From the NCBI GenBank assembly GCA_009845995.1, contig VXYK01000057.1:1-40445 (forward strand): a stretch of DNA of 40,445 bases, read 5' to 3'. The notes beneath the pieces were generated by a model. The model made no database searches. It worked only from the letters and a program-made list of their open reading frames with translations, and was not told the DNA's origin. Shown here one piece after another: positions 7,453 through 20,742 of this stretch (its first letter is position 1; each line of letters opens with the position of its first letter). The stretch comes from Acidimicrobiaceae bacterium (lineage in GTDB: Bacteria; Actinomycetota; Acidimicrobiia; Acidimicrobiales; Aldehydirespiratoraceae). The translations under genes were made by a program, and so were the position numbers.

Positions 7453-8417
7453 AAGCCCTCCGGCATCTGCTGTCGATGGACGACCTCGACCGCGACGACA
7501 TCGACTATCTGCTGGACCTCACCCAACGATACGTGGAGGTGAGCGAACGAAAGATCCCGAGAATCCCGGCGCTGCGGGGAAAGACCGTCGCCCTGGTCTT
7601 CTACGAGGATTCCACGCGCACCCGAATCAGCTTCGCAACCGCAGCCAGTCGACTCTCCGCGGACACCCTGGGGTTCGATGTCAAGCGTTCCTCGGCCAAC
7701 AAGGGCGAGTCATTGCGTGACACGATCGAAACCATCTCGGCGATGGGAATCCATGGCATCGTGCTACGTCACTTCGGCGCGGGCGCCCCTTGGCGGGTGT
7801 GCGAATGGACCGATGCCTCGGTGATCAACGGAGGTGACGGACGCAACCAGCACCCCACCCAGTCTCTCGCCGATCTGTTCACCGCACGTCAACACCTTGG
7901 AGAACTGGACGGCAAGCGTGTTGCCATCGTAGGCGACATCAAGAACTCGCGAGTTGCGCGATCCAACGCCATCGGGTTCGCCAAAATGGGCGCCGAGGTG
8001 GTGTTCGTCGCCCCGCAAACTCTGCTGCCTGTAAGCCTCGAGGGCTGGCCGGTCAGCGTCACCCACAATCTCGACGAAGTAGTGGACGAGATCGATATCT
8101 GTTATCTGCTGCGCATGCAGCTCGAGCGACAGCATGATGCTCCGGTACCCACGATGCGAGAGTTCCACCATGAGTTCGGGTTGACCGCGGCGCGTGCTGA
8201 CCGGCTCAAAGAAGGTGCGCTGATCATGCATCCCGGCCCTATGAACCGAGACGTTGAAATCGCCGGCGAAGTTGCTGACCGACCCAATGCGGTCATTACC
8301 GAACAGGTCGCAAACGGTGTTGCAGTGCGCATGGCAGTGCTGTTCGTGCTGATCGGTTCGAGGCTTGATCTGGTCGAAGAAAGCAGTCTTGCCGACCAAG
8401 AGAGCGCGGTCGCATGA
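7449..8417 (+). CDS. pyrB: Aspartate carbamoyltransferase, catalytic subunit
   Basis: Joins carbamoyl phosphate and L-aspartate to N-carbamoyl-aspartate, the committed pyrimidine step. The carbamoyl phosphate motif STRTR is at residues 55-59 (FYEDSTRTRISF), and HPTQSLADL and the HPGPMNRDVEI motif are present. Lys and Ser of the SANKGESLRDT loop are conserved. The 322-residue length is typical of a catalytic chain. No pyrI regulatory subunit is nearby, as usual for actinobacteria. It starts at a GTG in GTGA, overlapping the pyrR stop, and ends in an ATGA overlap with pyrC. Confidence 0.96.
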   Translation: MKALRHLLSMDDLDRDDIDYLLDLTQRYVEVSERKIPRIPALRGKTVALVFYEDSTRTRISFATAASRLSADTLGFDVKRSSANKGESLRDTIETISAMGIHGIVLRHFGAGAPWRVCEWTDASVINGGDGRNQHPTQSLADLFTARQHLGELDGKRVAIVGDIKNSRVARSNAIGFAKMGAEVVFVAPQTLLPVSLEGWPVSVTHNLDEVVDEIDICYLLRMQLERQHDAPVPTMREFHHEFGLTAARADRLKEGALIMHPGPMNRDVEIAGEVADRPNAVITEQVANGVAVRMAVLFVLIGSRLDLVEESSLADQESAVA

Positions 8418-9712
8418 GCACGCTGGCCATTCGCGGGGGAACGGTGATCGACGCGCGAGGCTCCCGACGCGCCGATGTGGTCATCGGTGACGAAGGCACG
8501 ATTCTTGCCGTAGGTTCGGGACTCACCGCCGATCATGCGCTTGACGCCGGTGGTTGCTTTGTCGCCCCGGGCCTGGTCGATCTTCACGTTCATCTCCGCC
8601 AACCCGGAAACGAGGAAGCGGAAACCATCGACACCGGTGCCCGCGCGGCAGCTTTGGGCGGATTCACCGCGGTGGTGGCGATGCCCAATACGGATCCAGC
8701 AATGGACTGCGTTTCGGTGATCAGCGAAGTCCGGGCTCTCGGCGAGTCGGCGATATGCGAAGTGGTTCCCTCAGCAGCAATCTCGGTGGGCCGCCAGGGA
8801 GAGGCGTTGGCGCCTATGGCTGAACTTGTGCGTGCAGGAGTTCGGATTTTCACCGACGACGGCGACGGAGTGCAGGACGACAAACTGATGCGCACCGCGT
8901 TGGATTATGCGAGTTCGCTGGCGCACCTGTGTCCCGGCGAAACCATCGTGTTGGCACAGCACTGCGAAGTTGAATCCCTCAGCAAGGGCGGATACATGCA
9001 CGAAGGATCGTGGTCGAGCTGGTTGGGAATCCCCGGACAACCGTCCGAAGCAGAAGAGTTGATGGTGATGAGAGACATCGCTCTTTGCCGTCTCACTGGT
9101 GCACGGGTGCATTTCCAGCACATGTCGACCGCCGGTTCGATTTCCATGATCCGTGCCGCCAAAGCCGCGGGCCTGCCGGTCACCGCTGAAGCTGCAACGC
9201 ATCACTTCTCGCTGACCGACGCGTGCTGTCAGAGCTATGACCCGGTCTACAAGGTTCATCCACCGCTGCGCACCGACGCAGATGTCGAAGCGGTCAAAGC
9301 GGGCCTCGCGGACGGCACGATCGACGCGATCGCGACTGACCATGCTCCCCACACGCCCAAATCAAAGCAGCAGACATTCGCCGACGCGCCCCCGGGGATG
9401 CTCGGACTTGAGACTGCCTTCGCGGTGGCCAACACGTATCTAGATATGCCGATCGAGTCGTTGCTCGGGGCGATGTCCTGGCGACCAGCGGCCATCTGTG
9501 GCCTGAACGGAAACCACGGCGGACCTATAGAAGAAGGTTCCGCGGGAAATCTCACGGTGATCGACCCCAACGCGGCGTGGACGGTCTCAGCAGCCGAGTT
9601 GGCGAGCCGTAGCTCCAACACACCCTATGAGGGCATGGCGTTGCGGGGGAGAGTGCGCCACACCATCTACAAAGGAGAGGCCGTGGTAATCGACGGAGTT
9701 GCGCAACGATGA
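8414..9712 (+). CDS. pyrC: Dihydroorotase
   Basis: Cyclises N-carbamoyl-aspartate to dihydroorotate. It belongs to the longer class I dihydroorotases of the amidohydrolase superfamily (432 residues). Metal-binding His58 and His60 lie in VDLHVHLRQPG, the substrate loop reads MPNTDPAMD, an acidic DDGDGVQDD follows, and the catalytic aspartate is Asp309 in ATDHAPHTP. It overlaps pyrB and carA by four bases on each side, so translation is probably coupled through the operon. Confidence 0.96.
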   Translation: MSTLAIRGGTVIDARGSRRADVVIGDEGTILAVGSGLTADHALDAGGCFVAPGLVDLHVHLRQPGNEEAETIDTGARAAALGGFTAVVAMPNTDPAMDCVSVISEVRALGESAICEVVPSAAISVGRQGEALAPMAELVRAGVRIFTDDGDGVQDDKLMRTALDYASSLAHLCPGETIVLAQHCEVESLSKGGYMHEGSWSSWLGIPGQPSEAEELMVMRDIALCRLTGARVHFQHMSTAGSISMIRAAKAAGLPVTAEAATHHFSLTDACCQSYDPVYKVHPPLRTDADVEAVKAGLADGTIDAIATDHAPHTPKSKQQTFADAPPGMLGLETAFAVANTYLDMPIESLLGAMSWRPAAICGLNGNHGGPIEEGSAGNLTVIDPNAAWTVSAAELASRSSNTPYEGMALRGRVRHTIYKGEAVVIDGVAQR

Positions 9713-10808
9713 GCGCATCCCGGCAGGTTCGTGCCTATCGGTTGGTGTTGGCCGACGGCGAAGTCTTTGAAGGTGAAGGAATAGGCGCTGATTTGGTTGA
9801 CGGGGTCGCGTCAGGAGAGGTTGTGTTCAACACGGTTCTGTCCGGTTACCAAGAGGTGATCACCGATCCGTCGTATGCAGGGCAGATCATCACGTTCACC
9901 TACCCGCACATCGGCAACTACGGGGTAAACCCTACAGACGACGAAGCTCGCAGGCCGTTCTGTCGAGGCGTTATCATCCGTGACCTAGCCCGTCGACACA
10001 GCAACTGGCGTTCAGAAGAGGATCTCGACAGCTTCCTGCGCAGCCACGGTTTGGCCGGTATCGCGGGTGTGGACACGCGCCGCCTCACCCGTCACATCCG
10101 CGACTTCGGAGCGATGCCAGGGGCATTCGGTTCAGCCGATGTCGATGAACTGCAGGCGGCGGCCATCGCAGACCCCACGACCAGCGGGGTTGACCTGGTG
10201 CGGGTGGTGTCCACCAAAGAGCCCTACACAGTCGGTAGCGGCCGGCGCCGAGTCATTGCCTATGACCTCGGGATCAAGTCCACGATGCTGCGTCATCTCT
10301 CAGAGTTGGCAACGGTCACGGTCGTGCCCGCAGACACGCCCGCTTCCGACGTGCTGGCCTCCTCGCCCGACGGCGTCTTCCTGTCCAATGGTCCCGGCGA
10401 CCCGCAAATGGCCGGATCGATTGTCACCGAACTCCCCAAGCTGCTCGGGCGCGTGCCGATCTTCGGGATCTGCCTCGGGCACCAGGTGTTGTCACTGGCC
10501 TTGGGCGGGACGACCTTCAAGATGAAGTTCGGTCACCACGGCGGCAACGTGCCTGTGAAGGATGTGCGCAGCGGCAAGGTTGAGATCACCAGCCAGAACC
10601 ACAACTTCGCGGTGGAGATCGGCTCTGTGCCCGATGTCGTTGAGACGCATCTGTGCCTCAACGATGGTTCTCTGGAAGGGATGTTCCACACGGATCTTCC
10701 GGTGTTCAGTGTGCAGTACCACCCTGAAGCGGGACCCGGTCCCCACGACAGCCGCTACCTGTTCGAGGATTTCTCGCAGCTCATGGACACAACGGGTTTG
10801 GTTGCCTA

Positions 10809-10809
<1 letters not shown>
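9709..10809 (+). CDS. carA: Carbamoyl-phosphate synthase small (glutaminase) subunit
   Basis: Hydrolyses glutamine and passes ammonia to CarB for carbamoyl phosphate synthesis. It has the CarA N-terminal domain ([38 protein letters not shown]) and a class I glutamine amidotransferase domain with the nucleophile Cys255 in [16 protein letters not shown], and His338 and Glu340 in [13 protein letters not shown]. The oxyanion region FLSNGPGDP is intact. The 366-residue length is normal. It overlaps pyrC by four bases and shares one base with carB (TAGTG). Confidence 0.97.
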
Positions 10810-14147
<3,338 letters not shown>

Positions 14148-14154
14148 CTGTGCA

Positions 14155-15069
14155 GTGGTAGATCTGTCGACCTCTGTGGGCTCGGTGAAGCTCAAAGCCC
14201 CGGTTCTGACCGCCTCGGGCACCGTGGGCTACGGTGCAGAGTTCGCCCGCTACCTGCGTCCCGCAGAACTGGGCGCAGTGGTGGTCAAGTCGATGAAGGC
14301 GACACCGTGGGAGGGCAATCCCGCACCTCGGGTGCACCCGACTCCCGCGGGCATGATCAACAGTGTCGGACTCCAAGGTTCAGGAGTACACCACTGGCTC
14401 GAACATGAGCTGCCCGACTTGGAGGCCACAGGCGCCGCCATCGTGGCAAGCATCTGGGGCAACACCATCGACGAATACTCAAAGGCCGCCGATGCACTCG
14501 CAGACGCATCACCGGCGGTGGTGGCACTGGAAGTCAATGTGTCATGTCCCAACCTCGAAGACCGCAGCCGCATGTTCGCCCACAGCACCAGTGCCACCTC
14601 CGATGCCATAGAGGCCACCGCCGGTTGCGGTCGACCCCGCTGGGCCAAGCTCAGCCCCAACGCGCCCGACATTGCAGAAATCGCCGCGGCCGCCCATTCG
14701 GCCGGTGCGGAGGCCGTGGTTTTGACCAACACGTTGTTGGCGATGGTGATCGATCCGAAGACCCGCCGCCCGGTACTTGGAGCGAAGCGAGGCGGGCTGT
14801 CGGGAGCGGCCATGCGCCCTGTAGCAGTCAGGGCCGTATACGACGTCCACGAGGCAGCCTCAGGGTTGCCGATCGTTGGTGTCGGTGGCGTTACCTGCGG
14901 AATCGATGTGGTCGAATACCTGCTTGCAGGTGCTTGCGCGGTGCAGGTCGGCACGGCCACATTCGCCGACCCTCGAGCGCCTAGACGGATTCTGAGTGAG
15001 TTTGAACAATGGTGCGACCGCCACGAAGTGGAGCGCCCAGGTGACCTCATCGGCGAGGCACATGGCTAA
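14155..15069 (+). CDS. pyrD: Dihydroorotate dehydrogenase, class 1 (type B-like)
   Basis: Oxidises dihydroorotate to orotate with FMN. The cysteine that acts as base in class 1 enzymes is present (VNVSCPN, about Cys131), as are VLTASGTVGYG, the NSVGLQG loop and the FMN-phosphate segment IVGVGGVTCG with VQVGTATFADP. Type 1B normally needs the PyrK electron-transfer subunit, which is not next to it here. I start it at the GTG at 14155, where family homology begins (VDLSTSVGSVKLKAPVL); an in-frame GTG at 14113 would overlap carB by 35 bases and is a real alternative. It sits where mycobacteria have pyrF; pyrF is not in the window. Confidence 0.92.
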   Translation: MVDLSTSVGSVKLKAPVLTASGTVGYGAEFARYLRPAELGAVVVKSMKATPWEGNPAPRVHPTPAGMINSVGLQGSGVHHWLEHELPDLEATGAAIVASIWGNTIDEYSKAADALADASPAVVALEVNVSCPNLEDRSRMFAHSTSATSDAIEATAGCGRPRWAKLSPNAPDIAEIAAAAHSAGAEAVVLTNTLLAMVIDPKTRRPVLGAKRGGLSGAAMRPVAVRAVYDVHEAASGLPIVGVGGVTCGIDVVEYLLAGACAVQVGTATFADPRAPRRILSEFEQWCDRHEVERPGDLIGEAHG

Positions 15070-15085
15070 CTATCGACTCATATAA

Positions 15086-15114
15086 TTGCCTTCTTTTCTC
15101 GTGGCCTCTAGTGT
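15086..15114 (+). promoter_or_regulatory. Sigma-70-type promoter of mihF, leaderless
   Basis: TTGCCT (15086-15091) and TAGTGT (15109-15114) are separated by 17 bases, the optimal spacing for a housekeeping sigma factor. The mihF ATG begins seven bases after the -10, so transcript and coding region start together. This is the clearest complete promoter in the window. Confidence 0.65.
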
Positions 15115-15121
15115 TTCTGTC

Positions 15122-15436
15122 ATGTCTAACCCTCCAAAGTTGTCAGACGAAGCGCGAGCCGCAGCACTTGCAAAGGCAACCGAAGCGCGAAAGGCCCGTA
15201 GAGAGTTGAAGCATCTGTTAAAGATGCGATCGTTGACTCTTGCTGAGGTTCTCGAAAAAGCCGACAGTGACGAAATCGTCGCCAAGACGAAGACGCTGGC
15301 GGTGATCGAGTCGCTTCCCGGAGTAGGGAAGGTTAAGGCCCGGCGTGCCATGGAAGACATCGGTATCGCTGAAAACCGTCGTCTTCGAGGCCTCGGCCAA
15401 AAACAGAGAGCTGAACTTCTGGAAAGGTTCGGCTGA
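15122..15436 (+). CDS. mihF: Integration host factor, actinobacterial type (mIHF)
   Basis: A small nucleoid-associated DNA-bending protein unrelated to the HU/IHF fold, found in actinobacteria and usually placed before gmk, as here. The 104-residue protein matches the family along its length: LSDEARAAALAKATEARKAR at the N-terminus, the helix-hairpin-helix region LPGVGKVKARRAMEDIGI, and the end RRLRGLGQKQRAELLERF. I start it at the ATG at 15122; a TTG at 15086 is in frame but coincides with the -35 promoter element. There is no Shine-Dalgarno, fitting a leaderless mRNA. Confidence 0.92.
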   Translation: MSNPPKLSDEARAAALAKATEARKARRELKHLLKMRSLTLAEVLEKADSDEIVAKTKTLAVIESLPGVGKVKARRAMEDIGIAENRRLRGLGQKQRAELLERFG

Positions 15437-15470
15437 CCCAAAGGTCTCAAACGAGGCTGGTTGATCGACG

Positions 15471-16028
15471 GTGATTGCAGCCTCGGACCAGTTGGTCATC
15501 GTCGTCTCGGGCCCCGGCGGGGTCGGGAAAGGCACGCTTGTAGCCCGACTACTGGATCGGGACCAGCGGCTCTGGTTGTCGCGCTCCTGGACCACCCGAG
15601 CGCGTCGTCCCGGCGAGTCGATGGAGGCCTATCACTTCACAAACCGGGAGTACTTCGACCGTCACTTGGAAGCGGGAGGGTTCCTTGAGTGGGTGGATTT
15701 TCTCGATTACCGACAAGGCACGCCAGTAGTGGAACCACCACCCGGACATGATCTTGTCTATGAGATAGACGTGTACGGTGCCCAACAGATCCGGCAGCAC
15801 TTTCCCGATGCGCTGATCGTTTTTGTAGACGCGCCCTCCCGTGAAGCTCAGCGCACTCGGCTCAAAGGTCGTGGCGACCCGCCAAAGGCGATTGAAGCCC
15901 GTCTGGCCAAGGCCGCGGACGAGTTGGCGATGGCCCATGAGCTAGGTGCAGAAATCTTGATCAATGATGACTTTGATCGGGCCCTGACCGAGTTGGAAGG
16001 CTTGATCAGCGAGCGTCGCGGGAGCTAG
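15471..16028 (+). CDS. gmk: Guanylate kinase
   Basis: Phosphorylates GMP to GDP with ATP. The P-loop is GPGGVGKGT (14-22), with Gly in place of the more usual Ser at its third position. The GMP-binding part has SRSWTTRARRPGE and GGFLEWVDFLDYRQGTPV, and the nucleotide-binding strand reads LVYEIDVYGAQQI, the EIDVxGA family motif. The 185-residue length is slightly short but complete. Start GTG; no strong ribosome site is seen. It lies 34 bases after mihF and before rpoZ, the standard actinobacterial order. Confidence 0.92.
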   Translation: MIAASDQLVIVVSGPGGVGKGTLVARLLDRDQRLWLSRSWTTRARRPGESMEAYHFTNREYFDRHLEAGGFLEWVDFLDYRQGTPVVEPPPGHDLVYEIDVYGAQQIRQHFPDALIVFVDAPSREAQRTRLKGRGDPPKAIEARLAKAADELAMAHELGAEILINDDFDRALTELEGLISERRGS

Positions 16029-16035
16029 TGGCGCT

Positions 16036-16043
16036 GATACGCT
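16036..16043 (+). promoter_or_regulatory. Extended -10 promoter of rpoZ
   Basis: TGATACGCT (16035-16043) is an extended -10 identical to the one upstream of infC. Transcription would start near 16050, leaving a leader of about 58 bases that contains the ribosome site GGAGAAGG (16096-16103). Confidence 0.4.
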
Positions 16044-16107
16044 TGGAACCCGGTTGAACACCATGCGGTTGACGGCAAGGTTCGTCGACATCTCGGGAGA
16101 AGGCACA

Positions 16108-16416
16108 ATGGCTCACGGCTACGACACGATGATGAATCCCTCGATTGAGGGTCTCCTTGATGATGTAGGTTCCAAGTTTCGCCTTGTCACGCTCTCAGCC
16201 ATGCGCAGTCGTGAAATCACCAACTATGTGGGTCAACTCAGCCGAGGCATGGGCGCGTCGGTACCTCCTCAGGTCGCATCGACGGCCAGCAAGCCTCTGT
16301 CGATCGCCTTCGAAGAAATCGCCGCCGACAAGATCGTTGCAATAGAGGTCGATCCCGAAGCCGAAGCCGTAGCCGAAGCCGAAGCTGAAACCGCTCCGTA
16401 CTACGTGGGTGCCTGA
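16108..16416 (+). CDS. rpoZ: RNA polymerase omega subunit
   Basis: The small subunit that stabilises the beta-prime chain of RNA polymerase. The family core is MNPSIEGLLDDVGSKFRL, followed by LSAMRSREITNYV and KPLSIAFEEIAADKI. I start it at the ATG at 16108, preceded by GGAGAAGG at 16096-16103; in-frame starts farther upstream (from 16054) would add residues foreign to the family. The 102-residue protein ends in an acidic repeat tail (PEAEAVAEAEAET). coaBC follows after 26 bases. Confidence 0.93.
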   Translation: MAHGYDTMMNPSIEGLLDDVGSKFRLVTLSAMRSREITNYVGQLSRGMGASVPPQVASTASKPLSIAFEEIAADKIVAIEVDPEAEAVAEAEAETAPYYVGA

Positions 16417-16442
16417 CCCAGTCATCTGGCAGTGTCTGCGGC

Positions 16443-17702
16443 ATGACCACGCTCTCGGGTCGACGCATCATTCTCGGTGTTACAGGCGGGATCGCCGCTT
16501 ACAAGGCGGTTGATCTATGTCGTCGTTTAGTCGAGGCCGGGGCATACGTCACGCCCGTGTTGACCCGCGGCGCGCTCGAGATGGTGGGAGAGGTCACCTT
16601 CTCTGCGCTGGCCAGTGAACGAGCCCGCACGTCATTGTTCAACGATCCCTCAACCCCGATTCCCCATACGGTGATGGGGCAGAACGCGGACATGGTTCTT
16701 GTGGCCCCGGCGACTGCCCGGATCATTTCCGATATTCGCACCGGTCGTTCCGCTGATCTGTTGACCGCCACGATTCTTGCCACTCGGGCACCGCTGATGA
16801 TCTGCCCGGCAATGCACACCGAGATGTGGGAACAGGTCTCCGTGCAGGAGAACCTCGAGGTGCTGCGTTCGCGGGGGGTGCATGTTGTGGAGCCCGAAAG
16901 CGGCCGACTCGCCGGAGGGGATGTCGGCTTGGGACGCCTTGCCGAGCCGGCCACGATTGTGACCGCTGTCCACGATGTGCTCTCCCACAATGTGTCCGCC
17001 ACCGACGATCTTGCAGGCAAAAGGGTGCTCGTAACCGCGGGCGGCACCCGCGAACCGATCGATGCGGTTCGTTTCGTCGGCAACCGCTCATCGGGCAGAC
17101 AAGGGCACGCACTGGCCCGCAACGCCGCTGAACGCGGCGCCGATGTTGTGCTGGTAACCACCAATCCAGCGAGCGCACCGAGCGGCGTTCGTGTCGTGAA
17201 CGTGTCGACAGCCGACGAAATGCACCGGGCCTGCAGCGATGAAGCACCCCGAGCCGACGTGGTCGTCATGGCCGCCGCGGTTGCTGACTTCCGACCCCAA
17301 GAAATCGTGGATCGCAAACTGAAGAAAGACAAGGGCACGCTGAGCGTTGAATTCGAACCCACCGTCGACATACTCGCCGGACTGGGTGCAGCCAAACCCA
17401 ACGGTCAGGTACTCGTCGGATTCGCTGCCGAGACTGACGACGTTGAACACAACGCGGCGGCAAAACTCGACAAGAAGAACCTCGACATCATTGTGGCCAA
17501 CGATGTTTCGAAACCAGGTGTGGGCTTTGAGTACGAAACCAATGAGGTTGTGGTTCTTCGCGCCGACGGTGGCCGGCAGCAGACGCCGCTTTGCAGCAAG
17601 GACGAAGTCGCACGTGCCGTCCTTGATGCCGCAGTCGAAGCGCTGAACCACAGAACCCGTAACCGCGGAACCGATAACCGAGACGACAAGGAGCAAGAGT
17701 GA
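16443..17702 (+). CDS. coaBC: Bifunctional phosphopantothenoylcysteine decarboxylase / phosphopantothenate-cysteine ligase
   Basis: Carries out two successive steps of coenzyme A synthesis. The N-terminal CoaC flavoprotein domain (about 1-185) has the active-site His75 in [11 protein letters not shown] and PAMHTEMW, the form of the PAMN motif seen in actinobacteria. The C-terminal CoaB domain has [33 protein letters not shown] and KLKKDKG with the conserved lysine. At 419 residues it is complete. The last 15 residues are a polar tail rich in Arg, Asn and Asp. metK overlaps it by four bases. Confidence 0.96.
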   Translation: MTTLSGRRIILGVTGGIAAYKAVDLCRRLVEAGAYVTPVLTRGALEMVGEVTFSALASERARTSLFNDPSTPIPHTVMGQNADMVLVAPATARIISDIRTGRSADLLTATILATRAPLMICPAMHTEMWEQVSVQENLEVLRSRGVHVVEPESGRLAGGDVGLGRLAEPATIVTAVHDVLSHNVSATDDLAGKRVLVTAGGTREPIDAVRFVGNRSSGRQGHALARNAAERGADVVLVTTNPASAPSGVRVVNVSTADEMHRACSDEAPRADVVVMAAAVADFRPQEIVDRKLKKDKGTLSVEFEPTVDILAGLGAAKPNGQVLVGFAAETDDVEHNAAAKLDKKNLDIIVANDVSKPGVGFEYETNEVVVLRADGGRQQTPLCSKDEVARAVLDAAVEALNHRTRNRGTDNRDDKEQE

Positions 17703-18901
17703 GTCGCTGGACCTTTACCTCTGAAAGTGTGACGGAGGGCCATCCAGACAAGATGGCAGACCAGATCTCCGACTCGATCCTCGATGCCATGCTGGCTGAG
17801 GATCCGATGAGTCGGGTGGCGTGTGAAACAATGGTCACGACCGGCCTAGTGATCGTGGCGGGTGAGATCGACACCGAAGCGTATGTCGATATCGCCCAAA
17901 CGGTACGGAAGACGATCAAGGAGATCGGCTACGACCGTGAAGCCTTCGGATTCGACGGCAACACCTGCGGGGTCATGGTCGCCATCGATGGACAGTCAGA
18001 GGACATATCTCAAGGCGTCAACGCTTCAGAGGAAGTTCGTTCGGGGATCGCGGGGGAGCAGGACGTGCTCGACCTGCAGGGTGCCGGCGATCAGGGAATG
18101 ATGTTCGGCTACGCCTGCGACGAGACCGAAGAATTGATGCCCCTGCCCATCCATCTGGCCCACCGGATGGCCGAGCGCCACGCCGAGGTCCGCAGGGCGG
18201 GCACGATCCCCTACATTCGGCCCGACGCAAAAACTCAGGTGACTTTCGAGTACGAGGACAACAGACCCGTGCGGCTCAAGACGGTCCTAGTGTCGACCCA
18301 CCACGCGGAAGGGATCGACCGCGACACGATGATCCGGCCCGACCTGATCGAGCACGTGATCGTCCCGGTCATCCCGCCGGAGTTCGCCGATGACGACTAC
18401 GAAGTGTACGTCAACCCGACGGGCAGCTTCGTGAAGGGCGGTCCGGTGGCGGACTGCGGCCTGACCGGGCGCAAGATCATCGTCGACACCTACGGCGGCA
18501 TGGCTCGCCATGGAGGAGGCGCATTCTCAGGCAAGGATCCCTCCAAGGTCGACCGCTCCGCCGCTTACGCGGCCCGCTGGGTGGCCAAGAATCTGGTTGC
18601 AGCAGGAGCGGCTAGCCGCTGTGAGGTTCAGGTCGCCTACGCCATCGGCATGGCGCGCCCCGTTTCGGTCCTTATTGAGACGTTCGGCACCGAAACCGTC
18701 GACAAGGCCGCGGTCGACGCTGCGATCGACAAGACTTTCGATCTCCGTCCAGCGGCGATACTTGATGTCCTCAACTTGAGACGGCCGATCTACCAGAAGA
18801 CCGCCTCATACGGGCATTTTGGCCGCTCCAGCGAAGGCGGTCTGTTCCCGTGGGAGGAAACGAACCGGGTCGACGACCTCAAATCGGCGTTGGGACTCTG
18901 A
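17699..18901 (+). CDS. metK: S-adenosylmethionine synthetase
   Basis: Makes S-adenosylmethionine from methionine and ATP. Visible motifs are [14 protein letters not shown] at the N-terminus, [15 protein letters not shown], the signature [12 protein letters not shown], and the glycine-rich [19 protein letters not shown]. The length of 400 residues is normal. Start GTG in GTGA overlapping coaBC, so no space for a SAM riboswitch; regulation, if any, must be through the rpoZ-coaBC promoter. Confidence 0.97.
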   Translation: MSRWTFTSESVTEGHPDKMADQISDSILDAMLAEDPMSRVACETMVTTGLVIVAGEIDTEAYVDIAQTVRKTIKEIGYDREAFGFDGNTCGVMVAIDGQSEDISQGVNASEEVRSGIAGEQDVLDLQGAGDQGMMFGYACDETEELMPLPIHLAHRMAERHAEVRRAGTIPYIRPDAKTQVTFEYEDNRPVRLKTVLVSTHHAEGIDRDTMIRPDLIEHVIVPVIPPEFADDDYEVYVNPTGSFVKGGPVADCGLTGRKIIVDTYGGMARHGGGAFSGKDPSKVDRSAAYAARWVAKNLVAAGAASRCEVQVAYAIGMARPVSVLIETFGTETVDKAAVDAAIDKTFDLRPAAILDVLNLRRPIYQKTASYGHFGRSSEGGLFPWEETNRVDDLKSALGL

Positions 18902-18950
18902 GGGCCCAGGAGCCGAGCGTGGAAGATGACCTTGGGGCACATCCGAACGA

Positions 18951-20702
18951 ATGCTCCTAGGCGAACGAAGGGTCGTGCGGGTCATTCCCGATGTCTTGGG
19001 GATCAACCGCGAGTTCGACTATCTCGTTCCTGAGGCGTGGGAGGCCGACGGACGCTCACAGCGACTGGCCATAGGTTCAATGGTGCGCGTGTCTCTTGCG
19101 GGGCGCAGGGCGGCTGGATGGGTGAGCGCTGTCGATGTTGAGCCTCCGGTGGGAGTGGAGTTGGCTCCATTGAAGACCCTGAGCGGTATCGGCCCCAGTT
19201 CCGAGATGATGGAACTGGCCGCTTGGGCCGCGTGGCGCTGGGCGGGCAGCCGAGTGAGGTTCCTGCGCGCCGCTTCGCCTCCGAGGATGCTGGCCGGAGT
19301 GCCGCAGGCGTCAAGTCTCGCAGCAGTGCCGTCCGGGCCGGCAGACGTGTTTTCACAGGCATTCGAGGTCGCTCAGCAGAGCGGTGTTGCGGTGGTCAGA
19401 ACCCCACCGAGCAGCGACGATGTTCCCCTGGCGCTTGAGGCCTGCCGGAGAGGCGACGCGTTGTTGTTGTTGGCTGATCCTGCCCGGGCCAGCCGCCTTG
19501 GGATCGCCTTACGTCGTGCCGGGGTGAGGGTCGCTCTGGGGACTCGCGATTGGTCTGTGGCTGCGAGTGGCGCCACCGTTGTAGGGACTCGTCCCGCAGC
19601 GTGGATGCCCATGCCGCGGCTGTCTGCGGTGGTTGTCTTCGACGAGCACGACGAATCGCACGGCGCGGAGTTGTCCCCAACATGGCATGCGCGAGTGGTC
19701 GGGTTGGAAAGAGCTCGCCGAGGTGGCGTACCGGCGGTCCTCAGCTCCCCGGTCCCGTCGCTGGAAGCCCTGCGCGCGGGCCCCTTGCTGCGGCCTGAGC
19801 GTACGGCACAGCGAACCGGCTGGCCTCTGGTTGAAGTGTTCGACCGCCGCGCTGACGACCCCACGAAGGCGGGTCTGTTCGCCGAAGGCATTGCCCGCGT
19901 TCTGCGCGGTGAGAGTCGTGTGGTTTGCGTGCTGAATCGCAAGGGCCGCTCACGGCTCATGGCATGCGCTTCCTGCGGTGAACTGGTTCGCACCCTCGAT
20001 GGTGCGTTGCCCATGGTTCTCGATGACGATGAGCTTCGTTCGCCCGACGGCACCGAGGTCCGCCCACCGGTCTGCGCGCACTGCGGCCATACCCGTTTGA
20101 AGAACCTCCGCGCAGGTGTCACCAGAGCCAAAGAAGAACTTGAAGCTCTCGTTGGAGAGGCGGTCGACGAGATCACCGCATCGTCGGTGGAGCAACCGAC
20201 GACCCGCGTGGTGATCGGGACCGAAGCAGTTCTGCATCGCGTTGAGGATGCCGGCGCCGTCGTGTTCTTGGACTTGGATTCCGAACTGCTGGCACCGCGC
20301 CAAAGAGCTGTGGAACAGACGATGGCGTTGTTGGCACGAGCGGCTCGTCTGTTGGGACCAAAAGACGCGGGCGGGCGTCTGGCACTGCAAACCCGCCAGC
20401 CAGACCATGAGGTCGTGCGGGCTGTGTTGCGCGGCGACCCCTCGATCGTCGCGGTAGCAGAACGCGATCGGCGCAGAGCCGCGAAGATCGCGCCTTATGG
20501 CGCACAGGTATTGGTCTCCGGTGCAGGAGCGGCGGAGTTCATTGCCGCGCTCGGTCATCCGTTCGGGGTTCGAATCCTCGGCCCTTCAAACGATCGCTGG
20601 CTACTGCAAGCCGACACCCACGAGCCAATCCTCAACGCTCTGGAGGCCACGCCGCGCCCCGAAAGCCGTCTGCGAATAGAGGTTGACCCCCTCCGAGCCT
20701 GA
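18951..20702 (+). CDS. priA: Primosomal protein N' (PriA), helicase-deficient actinobacterial type
   Basis: A replication restart protein. The N-terminal 3'-DNA-binding domain is recognisable (VVRVIPDVLGINREFDYLVP, GSMVRVSLAGRRAAGWV). A zinc site is seen in CASCGEL and CAHCGH (about residues 339-378), and a C-terminal domain follows. The Walker A motif GxTGSGKT of typical PriA is absent: the equivalent region reads VVRTPPSSDDVPLALEA. Walker B is replaced by VVFDEHDESHG. This loss is a known feature of actinobacterial PriA and suggests a structural, non-helicase role. The 583-residue length agrees with that group. It stands alone after metK and converges on the SpoU gene. Confidence 0.88.
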   Translation: MLLGERRVVRVIPDVLGINREFDYLVPEAWEADGRSQRLAIGSMVRVSLAGRRAAGWVSAVDVEPPVGVELAPLKTLSGIGPSSEMMELAAWAAWRWAGSRVRFLRAASPPRMLAGVPQASSLAAVPSGPADVFSQAFEVAQQSGVAVVRTPPSSDDVPLALEACRRGDALLLLADPARASRLGIALRRAGVRVALGTRDWSVAASGATVVGTRPAAWMPMPRLSAVVVFDEHDESHGAELSPTWHARVVGLERARRGGVPAVLSSPVPSLEALRAGPLLRPERTAQRTGWPLVEVFDRRADDPTKAGLFAEGIARVLRGESRVVCVLNRKGRSRLMACASCGELVRTLDGALPMVLDDDELRSPDGTEVRPPVCAHCGHTRLKNLRAGVTRAKEELEALVGEAVDEITASSVEQPTTRVVIGTEAVLHRVEDAGAVVFLDLDSELLAPRQRAVEQTMALLARAARLLGPKDAGGRLALQTRQPDHEVVRAVLRGDPSIVAVAERDRRRAAKIAPYGAQVLVSGAGAAEFIAALGHPFGVRILGPSNDRWLLQADTHEPILNALEATPRPESRLRIEVDPLRA

Positions 20703-20742
20703 ACCTGCGTGCTTGAGAAGATCCCGACGCTCTTTGCTGGAT

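Noticed and set aside
17640..17700. SAM riboswitch before metK
   Set aside because: metK overlaps coaBC by four bases, so there is no untranslated region.
18951..20702. Missing helicase motifs of PriA as a novel loss
   Set aside because: Absence of the ATPase motifs is already known for actinobacterial PriA.
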